DNA from: Candidatus Omnitrophota bacterium
GTDB taxonomy: Bacteria > Omnitrophota > Gorgyraeia > Zapsychrales > Zapsychraceae
Reading direction: 5' to 3'
Length of the DNA: 12,410 nt
Assembly (NCBI GenBank): GCA_020430005.1
Contig: JAGQKQ010000034.1
Span: 1 to 12,410, forward strand
Shown here piece by piece: positions 1 to 7,049 of the stretch; position 1 is the first letter of the stretch, and every line of letters starts with the position of its first letter. The notes below the pieces were generated by a model. That model ran no database searches. It was given only the letters and a program-made list of their open reading frames with translations, and was not told the DNA's origin. The position numbers and the translations under genes were made by a program.

Positions 1-14
1 GGGTTCTGGGTCAC

Positions 15-40
15 GTCAAAGAATGGTACCATTCTTTGAC
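15..40. repeat. Perfect 26-base palindrome at the end of the beta-oxidation operon
   Basis: The 13-base arm GTCAAAGAATGGT is followed directly by its exact reverse complement, with no spacer. It starts four bases beyond the stop codon of the multifunctional fatty-acid oxidation gene. As RNA it could form an 11-bp stem with a GTAC loop, but neither strand has a T-run after it, so it is not a canonical intrinsic terminator. The perfect symmetry would also suit a dimeric protein-binding site or the terminal palindrome of a small mobile element lying to the left of the window. I see the palindrome directly; its role is unknown. Confidence 0.85.
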
Positions 41-43
41 CAA

Positions 44-2164
44 TTAATCAAAAAATCCTTTTTTCTGCTCCTGAAGTTTCAGAAGATACGGGCAGGGTTT
101 AAAGCGGTCGGTTTTATACTTTTCACACAATTCATTTAATGTGTCAATCACCACCGGAATGCCCACATGGTCCGCGTATTTTAGTAGACCACCTCTGAAC
201 GGCGGGAACCCTGTCCCGAAAATCATACCGACATCCACAGCAGCGGCCTCATCCACGATTCCTTCTTCCAGACACAACGCCGCCTCGTTAATCATTGGTA
301 AAATAAGACGGTCACAGCAGTCTTGCGCGCTAACCGGCTTTCGCACTTTAACCAAATTCAGAACTTCACTGTTCACTTCTCTTCGTTTGCTGTGAATATA
401 AAACCCTTTTCCGGATTTACGGCCCAGCAGCCCCTTTTCATAAACTTTTTCAAAAATTTCTGTCGGTTGAAAGTGCCGGCCAAACGCGTCATTCAGAATA
501 TGCATAACCTTGATTCCGACATCCAGACCCACTTCATCAGATAAAGTAAACGGTCCCATCGGCATACCGAAATCCACCATAATTTTATCAATCTCTTCCA
601 ACTCACCCGTTTCTTCTAAAAGACGACCGGCTTCATTAATATAGCCTAATAAAATTCTGTTCACCAAGAATCCACAAGAATCTTTAACAAGAATCGGAGT
701 TTTACGTAAACTTTTGGCTAAATGTAAAGCGGTGGCGATTGTTTCTTGAGATGTTTGCGGTGTGGTAATGACTTCCACCAAAGGCATGCGATGTACCGGA
801 TTAAAAAAGTGGAACCCGACAACCCGGGATGGATCCTTAACATCCTTCGCCATCTCCTCGATTGACAAAGCCGATGTATTTGTTGCCAAAATTGCATCCG
901 GCGCTGCGATGTCACTTAATTCTTTGAAAACTTTCTTTTTAACTTCCATTTTCTCGACGACAGCCTCGATAATCAAATCCGCATTATTGAAACCGCTGTA
1001 ATCCAGCGCGCCGGTAATCTTTGCCATCTTGCTGGCTGCCTGGGCTTTTGTTAAACGCCGCTTTTGCACCGCCTGACCATAGACTTTGGCGGCCGCCTGA
1101 TATCCTTTGGCTACCGCGTCATGGTTAATATCCTTCAATCGCACCCAAATGTCATGTGAACTTAATAATTGCGCAATGCCGCCGCCCATAATACCGGCGC
1201 CCAGCACACCGCATTTGCGGATTTCTTTAATCGGAATATTCCGATCTTCTAATGAAAGTTTACGGTACTTTTCTGAGACATAAAATAGATGAATTAAGTT
1301 TTTGGAAATCTCCGTGATCGACAAAAATCCAAACGCCTTGCGCTCAATTTCCATTCCCTTAGTACGGTCCGTATAAAGATTTTTCTTGATCGCATCAATG
1401 GCTTTGAGGGGCGCCGGATAAAAACCCTTTGATAGCTTTAAGACATTTTTTCGGGATTCTTTAAAAACAACGTTATGTCCAAGCCGGTTACTTTCCAAAA
1501 ATCCCATCACGCCTTTTTTCTTTCGCCGGCGGTTATATTTATTGGAATTAATTTTTCCATTCAAGACATCCGTGCAGAATTCTTCGATAGAACTTGGCAA
1601 CCCGGCGTGCGGAACCAAACGATCAACAAGACCAATTTTTAACGCTTTCATGCTATCCACCGGTTTTCCCGACAAGATCAGCTTAAGCGCCTCCGGCAAA
1701 CCAATCAGCCGCGGCATGCGGTATGTCCCGCCAAAGCCCGGCATAATTCCGAGATTCACCTCAGGCAATCCAATACGAACTTTTGGATTAAACGTGGCCA
1801 TACGATACTGACACGCCAGAATCAATTCACAACCACCGCCAAGCGCAACGCCATCAATCACCGCGATCGTCGGAATTTTCAGGTCTTCAATTTTATTGAA
1901 CACATCCTGTCCAACCTTGGCTTTTTCCGCACCCTCTTCAGGATCTGCGATATTTTGAATTTCCTTAATATCAGCCCCCGCGATAAAAACATCTTTCTTA
2001 CGACTGATAAACAAAACGGCTTTTAAGGACGCGTCGCCGGCGACCTGATCAATGATATCACTCAAAGCCAGTAAAACTTCTCCGCCTAAAACATTCACCT
2101 TGGCTTCCGGATGATCAAAAATAACCGTCGCGATATTATTATTTTTTTCTAATGAAACCGCCAT
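44..2164 (-). CDS. fadJ: FadB/FadJ-type multifunctional enoyl-CoA hydratase / 3-hydroxyacyl-CoA dehydrogenase
   Basis: This cytoplasmic enzyme hydrates 2-enoyl-CoA and oxidises the 3-hydroxyacyl-CoA with NAD+, the two middle steps of beta-oxidation. The 706 residues match the FadB/FadJ family size. The N-terminal crotonase domain (about 1-190) has GGGCE with Glu113 and IGLPE with Glu135, aligning with the two catalytic glutamates of FadB, plus the MPGFGG signature. The dehydrogenase half starts at about 315 with the NAD-binding GAGIMG (322-327), then NTSALS, HFFNPVHRMPLVEV with His452 and Glu464 as the expected catalytic pair, GFLVNRIL, and GLLGRKSGKGFY. The C-terminal repeat of that fold carries GTGFPPFRGG. 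I chose ATG 2164: a GGAAAGG-like ribosome site precedes it and it lies 2 bases after the thiolase stop. An in-frame GTG at 2170 would overlap that stop as GTGA. It is the last gene of the ligase-thiolase operon. FadB versus FadJ cannot be settled from sequence alone; the thiolase partner length favours FadJ/FadI. An Arg/Lys-rich patch (211-218) links the domains. Confidence 0.95.
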   Translation of the reverse strand: MAVSLEKNNNIATVIFDHPEAKVNVLGGEVLLALSDIIDQVAGDASLKAVLFISRKKDVFIAGADIKEIQNIADPEEGAEKAKVGQDVFNKIEDLKIPTIAVIDGVALGGGCELILACQYRMATFNPKVRIGLPEVNLGIMPGFGGTYRMPRLIGLPEALKLILSGKPVDSMKALKIGLVDRLVPHAGLPSSIEEFCTDVLNGKINSNKYNRRRKKKGVMGFLESNRLGHNVVFKESRKNVLKLSKGFYPAPLKAIDAIKKNLYTDRTKGMEIERKAFGFLSITEISKNLIHLFYVSEKYRKLSLEDRNIPIKEIRKCGVLGAGIMGGGIAQLLSSHDIWVRLKDINHDAVAKGYQAAAKVYGQAVQKRRLTKAQAASKMAKITGALDYSGFNNADLIIEAVVEKMEVKKKVFKELSDIAAPDAILATNTSALSIEEMAKDVKDPSRVVGFHFFNPVHRMPLVEVITTPQTSQETIATALHLAKSLRKTPILVKDSCGFLVNRILLGYINEAGRLLEETGELEEIDKIMVDFGMPMGPFTLSDEVGLDVGIKVMHILNDAFGRHFQPTEIFEKVYEKGLLGRKSGKGFYIHSKRREVNSEVLNLVKVRKPVSAQDCCDRLILPMINEAALCLEEGIVDEAAAVDVGMIFGTGFPPFRGGLLKYADHVGIPVVIDTLNELCEKYKTDRFKPCPYLLKLQEQKKGFFD

Positions 2165-2166
2165 AA

Positions 2167-3444
2167 TCACGCCCTTTCCAAAATAACCGCGGCCCCTTGT
2201 CCTCCGCCGATACACAAAGAAACCAAACCAGTGTTGAGGTTATTGCGTTTTAAATGTTTAAGCATTGTTAGAATAAGCCGTGCCCCTGTCGATCCAACAG
2301 GATGCCCCAACGCAATCGCGCCGCCGTTCACGTTGAGAATATCCGGATCAATGTGTCCGGTGTATCCTTCATAACCAAACTTTTGGGCAAATTTATCATC
2401 AGCCAGTGCTTTAACACAAGCCAATACCTGCGCGGCAAAGGCTTCATTAATTTCTACCGCTTGCATGTCACTTAATTTCATATTCGCCTTTTTTAAGACC
2501 TTCGGAATAGCATGAGCCGGACCGATCCCCATACGATCGGGCTCAACTCCGGCAAAAGCAGATGCCCGCATGTAACCTAACGGCTGCAACCCTAATTCCT
2601 TCGCGCGGGATTCAGTGCAGATTAATAAAGCGACCGCTCCGTCGGTAATCTGGCTGGCGTTCCCGGCGGTCACAGTTCCGGAATGACGGTCAAAATAAGG
2701 CCTTAACTTTGCCAACGCTTCCATCGTTTGATTTTCCCGCGGGCCATTATCATCTTCCGTTGTCTTTTTATATTTCGGCCCCGGCGTCACCGGCACAATT
2801 TCTTCCCGAAGAACTTCCCGGCCGGCTATGGCTCGCTGATGACTGACAAGAGAAAACTCATCCTGCTCCTGACGCGTGATCCCGAATTCTTTGGCCAGCA
2901 CTTCCGCTGTTTGTCCCATGTTCAATCCACACACCGGATCAGTTAATCCCATTTGTAAACCAATAATTGGCGACAGCATTCTTAAACGAAATTGAGTCAT
3001 GACCTTAAACTTATCACCAAATGTTTTCGACCGGGACAATGCCGTTAACAATTCCTGATATTCTTTCCGAAAGAAGAACGGCACATTACTCATCGATTCT
3101 GTTCCGCCAACGATATAACACGTTCCCTCTCCCGCCTTAATTTTTATCTCGGCCTGAACAGCGGCCTCAATCCCGGAGGCACAATTGCGATGAACGGTAA
3201 ACGCCGGCACTTGTTTGGGAACACCGGCCAAAAGAGCAATGACACGCGCGATGTTGGCCGCATCCGGAGGCTGGCATACATTCCCGATAATAACCTCGTC
3301 GAGCGCGTTCGGATCTACCCCTGTGCGTTCAATCAATTCCCGGACAGCGATACGTCCTAATTCCTGCGCGCTAAGATCATTAAAATCCGTTCCCATTTTA
3401 CAAAATGGTGTTCGTATTCCATCAACAACCGCGATTCGTTCCAT
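2167..3444 (-). CDS. fadI: Acetyl-CoA C-acyltransferase (3-ketoacyl-CoA thiolase, FadI-like)
   Basis: This thiolase cleaves 3-ketoacyl-CoA with CoA to give acetyl-CoA and a shortened acyl-CoA; the reaction is reversible. The 425 residues are close to FadI and longer than typical FadA (about 390). The nucleophile is Cys88 in HRNCASG. The C-terminal signature NGGAIALGHPVGSTGAR carries His381, and SLCIGGGQGAA carries the second catalytic Cys411, so all three active-site residues are present. NEAFAAQ, another thiolase motif, is also seen. The start at 3444 has AAGGAAA a few bases upstream on the coding strand. The gene ends 2 bases before the ATG of the multifunctional enzyme, the usual pairing of the two subunits of a trifunctional complex. 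It lies 74 bases after the acyl-CoA ligase stop, across a structured spacer. An acetoacetyl-CoA or biosynthetic thiolase is possible but less likely in this context. Confidence 0.94.
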   Translation of the reverse strand: MERIAVVDGIRTPFCKMGTDFNDLSAQELGRIAVRELIERTGVDPNALDEVIIGNVCQPPDAANIARVIALLAGVPKQVPAFTVHRNCASGIEAAVQAEIKIKAGEGTCYIVGGTESMSNVPFFFRKEYQELLTALSRSKTFGDKFKVMTQFRLRMLSPIIGLQMGLTDPVCGLNMGQTAEVLAKEFGITRQEQDEFSLVSHQRAIAGREVLREEIVPVTPGPKYKKTTEDDNGPRENQTMEALAKLRPYFDRHSGTVTAGNASQITDGAVALLICTESRAKELGLQPLGYMRASAFAGVEPDRMGIGPAHAIPKVLKKANMKLSDMQAVEINEAFAAQVLACVKALADDKFAQKFGYEGYTGHIDPDILNVNGGAIALGHPVGSTGARLILTMLKHLKRNNLNTGLVSLCIGGGQGAAVILERA

Positions 3445-3464
3445 TTTTGATTTCCTTTTTTAAT

Positions 3465-3519
3465 GTGATCTGTTTTCTGTGCTCTGTGGTCTAATTACAG
3501 ATCACGGAACACAGACCAC
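3465..3519 (-). repeat. Interleaved inverted repeats in the ligase-thiolase spacer (possible pseudoknot or alternative hairpins)
   Basis: Read on the transcribed (minus) strand, GTGGTCT (3519-3513) is complementary to AGACCAC (3492-3486), and GTGATCTGT (3505-3497) is complementary to ACAGATCAC (3473-3465). The pairs are interleaved, so they form either two mutually exclusive hairpins or an H-type pseudoknot with connecting loops of 7, 4 and 12 bases. The segment is also made of related short units of the CTGTG/GATCTGT type. Its first stem begins at the last base of the ligase stop codon, and it ends about 20 bases before the thiolase start. The complementarity is seen directly; folding or regulation is inference. 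Confidence 0.6.
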
Positions 3520-4994
3520 TAGCTCTTCGGTCTTTTATCTAAAATCCGTTTTTCTTTATTCTCCGTTTCTAACCCCAAACGCTTAACCATCTCTTTCATA
3601 TCGATAAACTCAATGGTATTTGGACAAACCTCTGTCATCGATTGCATTTGTTTTTTGATTTTGTCTTTCAATTCATCCTGATTACATGACTTCTGCACAC
3701 ATAGATACAACACCATTTCATCCACTTCATAAGGATCATCATTCTTTTTACGAATCTCCAACTGCCACTCATCAATAATCGGCATATTCGATAGAATAGA
3801 ACTAAAATGGTTTAGATTCACCAGTGCACCCTTGATTTTAGATAACTGCAGATCCTTGACATCTGAAAGACGGGTAATATCGCTGGATAAACGCGGCACA
3901 CACATTTTGGTGTAAGGACATTCGCTATACACAATACCGCCTTTCACAAAATCTCCCGTGCGGTAACGCAGAACACTGCTGGCCCGTGAATCGATAGACG
4001 TGTAAACAATTTCACCGTCCTCACCTTCTCCTTTAGGCTCCCCTGTTTCCGGATCGACAATTTCAAAAATTTCTTTATCAGGGTACAAAAAATATCCGCT
4101 GGATTGCTCCAACTCTGTCGGGCATTCTGCCCACGCGCAGCGTGATTCCGTAAAACCATACGTTCCAAAAACAGACACATGATCCGCTCCCATAGACTGC
4201 AAAAGCTCGGCCAACTTTATTTTAAATCCTGTTGTTACTCTGGAGGCCCCTAAGACAACTTTTTTAATATAACTCAACTGACATCCCTGTTCCTTGGCTT
4301 CCCGGAATAAATGATAAACATAACTGGGGACGCCCAGAACCACGGTCGGTTTCATTTTTTCAATGGCCCGCAGATTTCCTTCCGTTCCCAAGGTTTTTCC
4401 CCCTCCTGTGCTGAGCGCCAAACGATGTGAAGAAAAACCGCCAAAAACAACCTGCCAAAAAGCCAAATGCGGCGCATATGGAAAAATATTCAGCAAAATC
4501 TCAGATTCGCCTACTTCAAATAGATGCACCATGCGCGCACCAGACAGATGCAAATTCTGAATATCATAATTACTGTATAAAAATGGAATAGGCGTGCTGG
4601 TTGTTCCGGTAGTAAACGTCATTAAGACGGGCTTAAATTCTTCGGAAAGTTTTTCCTTAACATAATCCGGCCCTTTAAATATTTTATCCTTAGCCAGACA
4701 TAACAACTTTGACTTCGGCCAGAAACTTTTAATTTTTGCCTCATCCGGTGCTTGGACAAACTCTTTGAAGGTTCCCTGCTCGATAAAATTACGTTTAGAT
4801 GTAAAAGGAATACGTCTTAAATCATCAATCGTTCTGATTGTGCGGGGGTCAATATTATTATCATCAAAAACTTTACGGTAATGCGGACTAAATGGATAAA
4901 GATAGGTATTAACAAAATGATGCAGTTTTTTATTCTGTAAATCCTGTAGCTGCTGCCGTGACATATGGGCAACCGCCCGCCATGGATTACGCAT
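3519..4994 (-). CDS. Phenylacetate-CoA ligase-like (PaaK/CapK family) AMP-forming acyl-CoA ligase
   Basis: This is an adenylate-forming enzyme, expected to activate a carboxylic acid with ATP and CoA to an acyl-CoA. The 491-residue protein has the Ser/Thr/Gly-rich ATP-binding loop TFTTGTTST (126-134), YGFTE (279-283) for the adenylate contact, RYRTGD (343-348) at the hinge region, and a C-terminal lysine in LDKRPK where the catalytic lysine of this fold sits. The start PWRAVAHMSRQQLQDLQNKKLHHFV resembles PaaK relatives. Cysteines at 286, 291, 359 and 365 might bind metal. It is the first gene of the beta-oxidation operon, so a fatty or aryl acid is the likely substrate and the ligase would feed the thiolase and hydratase/dehydrogenase. 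ATG 4994 has GTGAGGGA just upstream; Met11 is a less likely alternative. The exact acid used cannot be read from sequence, and some relatives act in polysaccharide or antibiotic synthesis instead. Confidence 0.85.
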   Translation of the reverse strand: MRNPWRAVAHMSRQQLQDLQNKKLHHFVNTYLYPFSPHYRKVFDDNNIDPRTIRTIDDLRRIPFTSKRNFIEQGTFKEFVQAPDEAKIKSFWPKSKLLCLAKDKIFKGPDYVKEKLSEEFKPVLMTFTTGTTSTPIPFLYSNYDIQNLHLSGARMVHLFEVGESEILLNIFPYAPHLAFWQVVFGGFSSHRLALSTGGGKTLGTEGNLRAIEKMKPTVVLGVPSYVYHLFREAKEQGCQLSYIKKVVLGASRVTTGFKIKLAELLQSMGADHVSVFGTYGFTESRCAWAECPTELEQSSGYFLYPDKEIFEIVDPETGEPKGEGEDGEIVYTSIDSRASSVLRYRTGDFVKGGIVYSECPYTKMCVPRLSSDITRLSDVKDLQLSKIKGALVNLNHFSSILSNMPIIDEWQLEIRKKNDDPYEVDEMVLYLCVQKSCNQDELKDKIKKQMQSMTEVCPNTIEFIDMKEMVKRLGLETENKEKRILDKRPKS

Positions 4995-5047
4995 AGAAAT
5001 CCCTCACTGAAAAGGCCTAAAATGTTTCTAACTTATTCTCTTTATTT

Positions 5048-5075
5048 AGTATACAAGATTGCGGTAAGGTGACAA
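5048..5075 (-). promoter_or_regulatory. Sigma70-type promoter for the ligase-thiolase-fadJ operon
   Basis: On the minus strand TTGTCA (5075-5070) and TATACT (5053-5048) are separated by 16 bases, five of six matches to each consensus box. Transcription would start near 5041, giving a leader of roughly 45 bases before the ligase ATG at 4994. The promoter sits in the 139-base gap after the hydrolase stop, so the operon need not depend on read-through from the hydrolase. No clear operator or FadR/PsrA-like palindrome is visible beside it. Confidence 0.65.
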
Positions 5076-5133
5076 TAAAAAATGTGGAAATTAAAATTAT
5101 GCCTAAGCAGCCGTTGACAGGCGCCACTGGTCT

Positions 5134-6525
5134 TTATTCATTTGTTTCTAGGTTAATATCGACAAATGACGAATAGCTTCCCCGAAGCTGAACCTGAACA
5201 TCCCGCGATTTAAATCCCGGTGCCGAAAACTTAAGCAAAAGCGCCTCCTTCCGGTTGCGTCCGGGGCTTTCTATACTGCCGGTAAAATAAAAACGGCAAT
5301 GTCCCGGGTATTTTTGCGAGGCATACATCCCTTCGGAATAAAACTCATAAAATTTTGACAACTTAATCTTAGCGTCTTCCAGAAGATCACCGTTGAGCTG
5401 CCGGATTTCTATATTAATGTCACGACATTGATCACTTTCCGTCTCCGGTAAACGGACATTAACATCTAGCAAAAAACTTCTGAAGTTTTCCGGAACATTA
5501 TCTTTTTTAAGTTTTTCCCTTAAAATATGCCGCCAGATATGGGGAAATGTCGGATCATCACAATCTTCATTATGAAGACAGTCCGAGGGTGTTTGCGGCA
5601 AATCGCCCAGATGCTTGATTTGAGGAAACGGCGACTTATGCACACCCTTCACAACCAAATGCGGTGCCATTTCAACGCTTCGCATATTTTTCAATGTTAC
5701 AACATCGCCCTCTTCATAAGAGTTCTTGATCGACTGGGTGTACAGAAAGTTAAACCGGCCGCTTGATATCGGCACCGCTCCGTCATCCTCGTACTGCTGA
5801 GTCCCGGAAACAAAAACTCCCAGAGGATTTAACACATCCGCCACACCGACAATATTTAAAAACCGCACATGGTGTTTTAAATAATCGATATACTTTTCAT
5901 ATTCGGGATCAATCATGGATATACGAAAATCAAAGATCATGTCACTGCCGAAGGTCATTTGTTCCAGCTCCTGTTTTCCAAAAGGCACTTTCAAATCCAG
6001 CTTCCATTGATGTGTAATATCCTTGACCTCACTCCCCCAGCGGGCAACCTTTGCGCCCCAAAAAGGGGTGCCCAGTGTAATAAAGGCGTCTAAATGTTTG
6101 ATCAATTCCGGCGAGGCAAATCCGGGAGTGGATTGAAGTGATTGAAAAATCCAGATTGATCCGACCAGCCCTCCCTGTGAATGCATAATAAGGGAGAACT
6201 CATCTCTGGTTTTCAAATTTCCTAAAGAAATAACACTTTCGATTTCCTGATTAATGTCGCGGGCAAAATCATACGGCATCTTCTCATCATTACCGGTATC
6301 GTATTCAATGGACTTCACAAGATAGGTTGTCGTCGGATCATGCTTGTTGAGAGCCCGTGTCAAAGCCTCTTCCATATGTCCGAAATGTTTTCTGGTGCCG
6401 CCTATACCATGGATAAGAAAAATATAATGGGTGGGTTTATTTTGGATGTCAACATCAGCGAATAACACTCTATTCGGAAAAAAACAGAAAGCGCATCCCA
6501 AAATCAAAAGAATTCGTTTTTTCAT
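5134..6525 (-). CDS. Exported alpha/beta hydrolase, lipase/esterase-like
   Basis: This is a probable serine hydrolase acting on lipid or ester substrates outside the cytoplasm. From ATG 6525 (463 residues) it begins with a Sec signal peptide: MKKR, a hydrophobic stretch, and a likely cut after VLFA near residue 23. The oxyanion-hole motif LIHGIGG follows at about 37-43, then the nucleophile elbow MHSQGG with Ser116. DDGAVPISS (about 247-255) supplies a candidate acid and GVHKS His297 the histidine, an order typical of lipase-like hydrolases. The elbow has Met in place of the first Gly of GXSXG. The last ~120 residues are beta-rich with two cysteines (C367, C410) and a SAPGFKSRDVQVQL segment, possibly an accessory beta-sandwich. 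A TTG at 6546 would extend the ORF by seven residues, but ATG gives a normal signal peptide; neither start has a strong ribosome site. The gene follows the response regulator by 25 bases, probably in one transcript. The substrate is unknown. Confidence 0.75.
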   Translation of the reverse strand: MKKRILLILGCAFCFFPNRVLFADVDIQNKPTHYIFLIHGIGGTRKHFGHMEEALTRALNKHDPTTTYLVKSIEYDTGNDEKMPYDFARDINQEIESVISLGNLKTRDEFSLIMHSQGGLVGSIWIFQSLQSTPGFASPELIKHLDAFITLGTPFWGAKVARWGSEVKDITHQWKLDLKVPFGKQELEQMTFGSDMIFDFRISMIDPEYEKYIDYLKHHVRFLNIVGVADVLNPLGVFVSGTQQYEDDGAVPISSGRFNFLYTQSIKNSYEEGDVVTLKNMRSVEMAPHLVVKGVHKSPFPQIKHLGDLPQTPSDCLHNEDCDDPTFPHIWRHILREKLKKDNVPENFRSFLLDVNVRLPETESDQCRDINIEIRQLNGDLLEDAKIKLSKFYEFYSEGMYASQKYPGHCRFYFTGSIESPGRNRKEALLLKFSAPGFKSRDVQVQLRGSYSSFVDINLETNE

Positions 6526-6550
6526 ACAATTTTTTTGATCCGCCAATGAA

Positions 6551-6931
6551 TCAGGCTGTCCCGGCCGATAAAGAATCGTCCAGGATGGTCCGGACTTTCT
6601 TCATAAATTCTTCGGAGTTAAACGGCTTGTCCACGAAATGCCGAATCCCTTCCATTTCAAAAATACGTTTTAAATCGGCCTTTCCGGTAAAAATCATGAC
6701 GGGGATATCTTTGAAGGGCTCCTGATATTTAATTTCCTGAATAAAGGTATAACCATCCATGTTAGGCATAAGCGCGTCAAGAACGATTAAATCAGGACGA
6801 TGGGATTTAATTTTGCGTAAAGCATCAATACCGTCGCACGCGGTACGGACAACGTAACTATTCTTTTCCAGACGATTTTGCACAAGAAGTCTTAAATCGG
6901 GATCATCATCAACCACTAAAACACTTTTCAT
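6551..6931 (-). CDS. Single-domain response regulator (CheY-like receiver)
   Basis: The 126-residue protein is a receiver domain only, with no DNA-binding or enzymatic output domain. Motifs are in canonical positions: acidic pocket DDD (8-10), phospho-acceptor Asp52 in IVLDALMPNMDG, Thr82 in FTG, and Lys102 in DKPF. It would take phosphate from a histidine kinase that is not in this window and act through protein contacts, as CheY, Spo0F or DivK do. I set the start at ATG 6931, where GAAAAGG (6943-6937) gives a well-spaced ribosome site and the protein begins directly at the first receiver strand (MKSVLVVDDD). The longer reading from 6982 adds 17 residues unlike the family and has no ribosome site. 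It precedes the exported hydrolase by 25 bases. Its target and partner kinase are unknown. Confidence 0.93.
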   Translation of the reverse strand: MKSVLVVDDDPDLRLLVQNRLEKNSYVVRTACDGIDALRKIKSHRPDLIVLDALMPNMDGYTFIQEIKYQEPFKDIPVMIFTGKADLKRIFEMEGIRHFVDKPFNSEEFMKKVRTILDDSLSAGTA

Positions 6932-7049
6932 AAAGACCTTTTCTTTGAAAAAATCCGTTGAGCTAATCAAACTCTTTAACATTACTATAAAGAAAACGTC
7001 TTTTCAAATAAATTCCAAGAAAATGTAAGGAAAAAAGTCAGAGGAAGAT
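6932..7049. other. Intergenic region between the S74 cluster and the response regulator
   Basis: This 118-base AT-rich gap holds the ribosome site of the response regulator and a possible -10 (TATAGT on the minus strand, 6989-6984) without a good -35 partner. I see no convincing terminator after the last S74 gene, so read-through into the regulator and hydrolase genes cannot be excluded. Confidence 0.4.

Noticed and set aside
15..40. Intrinsic terminator for the fadJ operon
   Set aside because: The stem is perfect but is not followed by a T-rich tract on either strand, so it is recorded as a palindrome of unknown function.
1542..1811. Plus-strand open frames opposite the fadJ, thiolase and ligase genes (such as this one)
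   Set aside because: They are antisense to well-supported genes with conserved catalytic motifs, lack ribosome sites, and have no recognisable domain.
2165..2215. Upstream extension of the multifunctional enzyme (start at 2215 or GTG 2170)
   Set aside because: The 2215 start runs deep into the thiolase C-terminus and adds an Arg-rich tail unlike the family. GTG 2170 is possible, but ATG 2164 has the better ribosome-site spacing.
6932..6982. N-terminal extension of the response regulator to 6982
   Set aside because: The extra 17 residues are not part of a receiver domain and there is no ribosome site. GAAAAGG precedes the ATG at 6931.
6984..6989. Promoter directly upstream of the response regulator (TATAGT on the minus strand)
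   Set aside because: There is no acceptable -35 at normal spacing and no extended -10, so it is mentioned only as a possibility in the intergenic entry.
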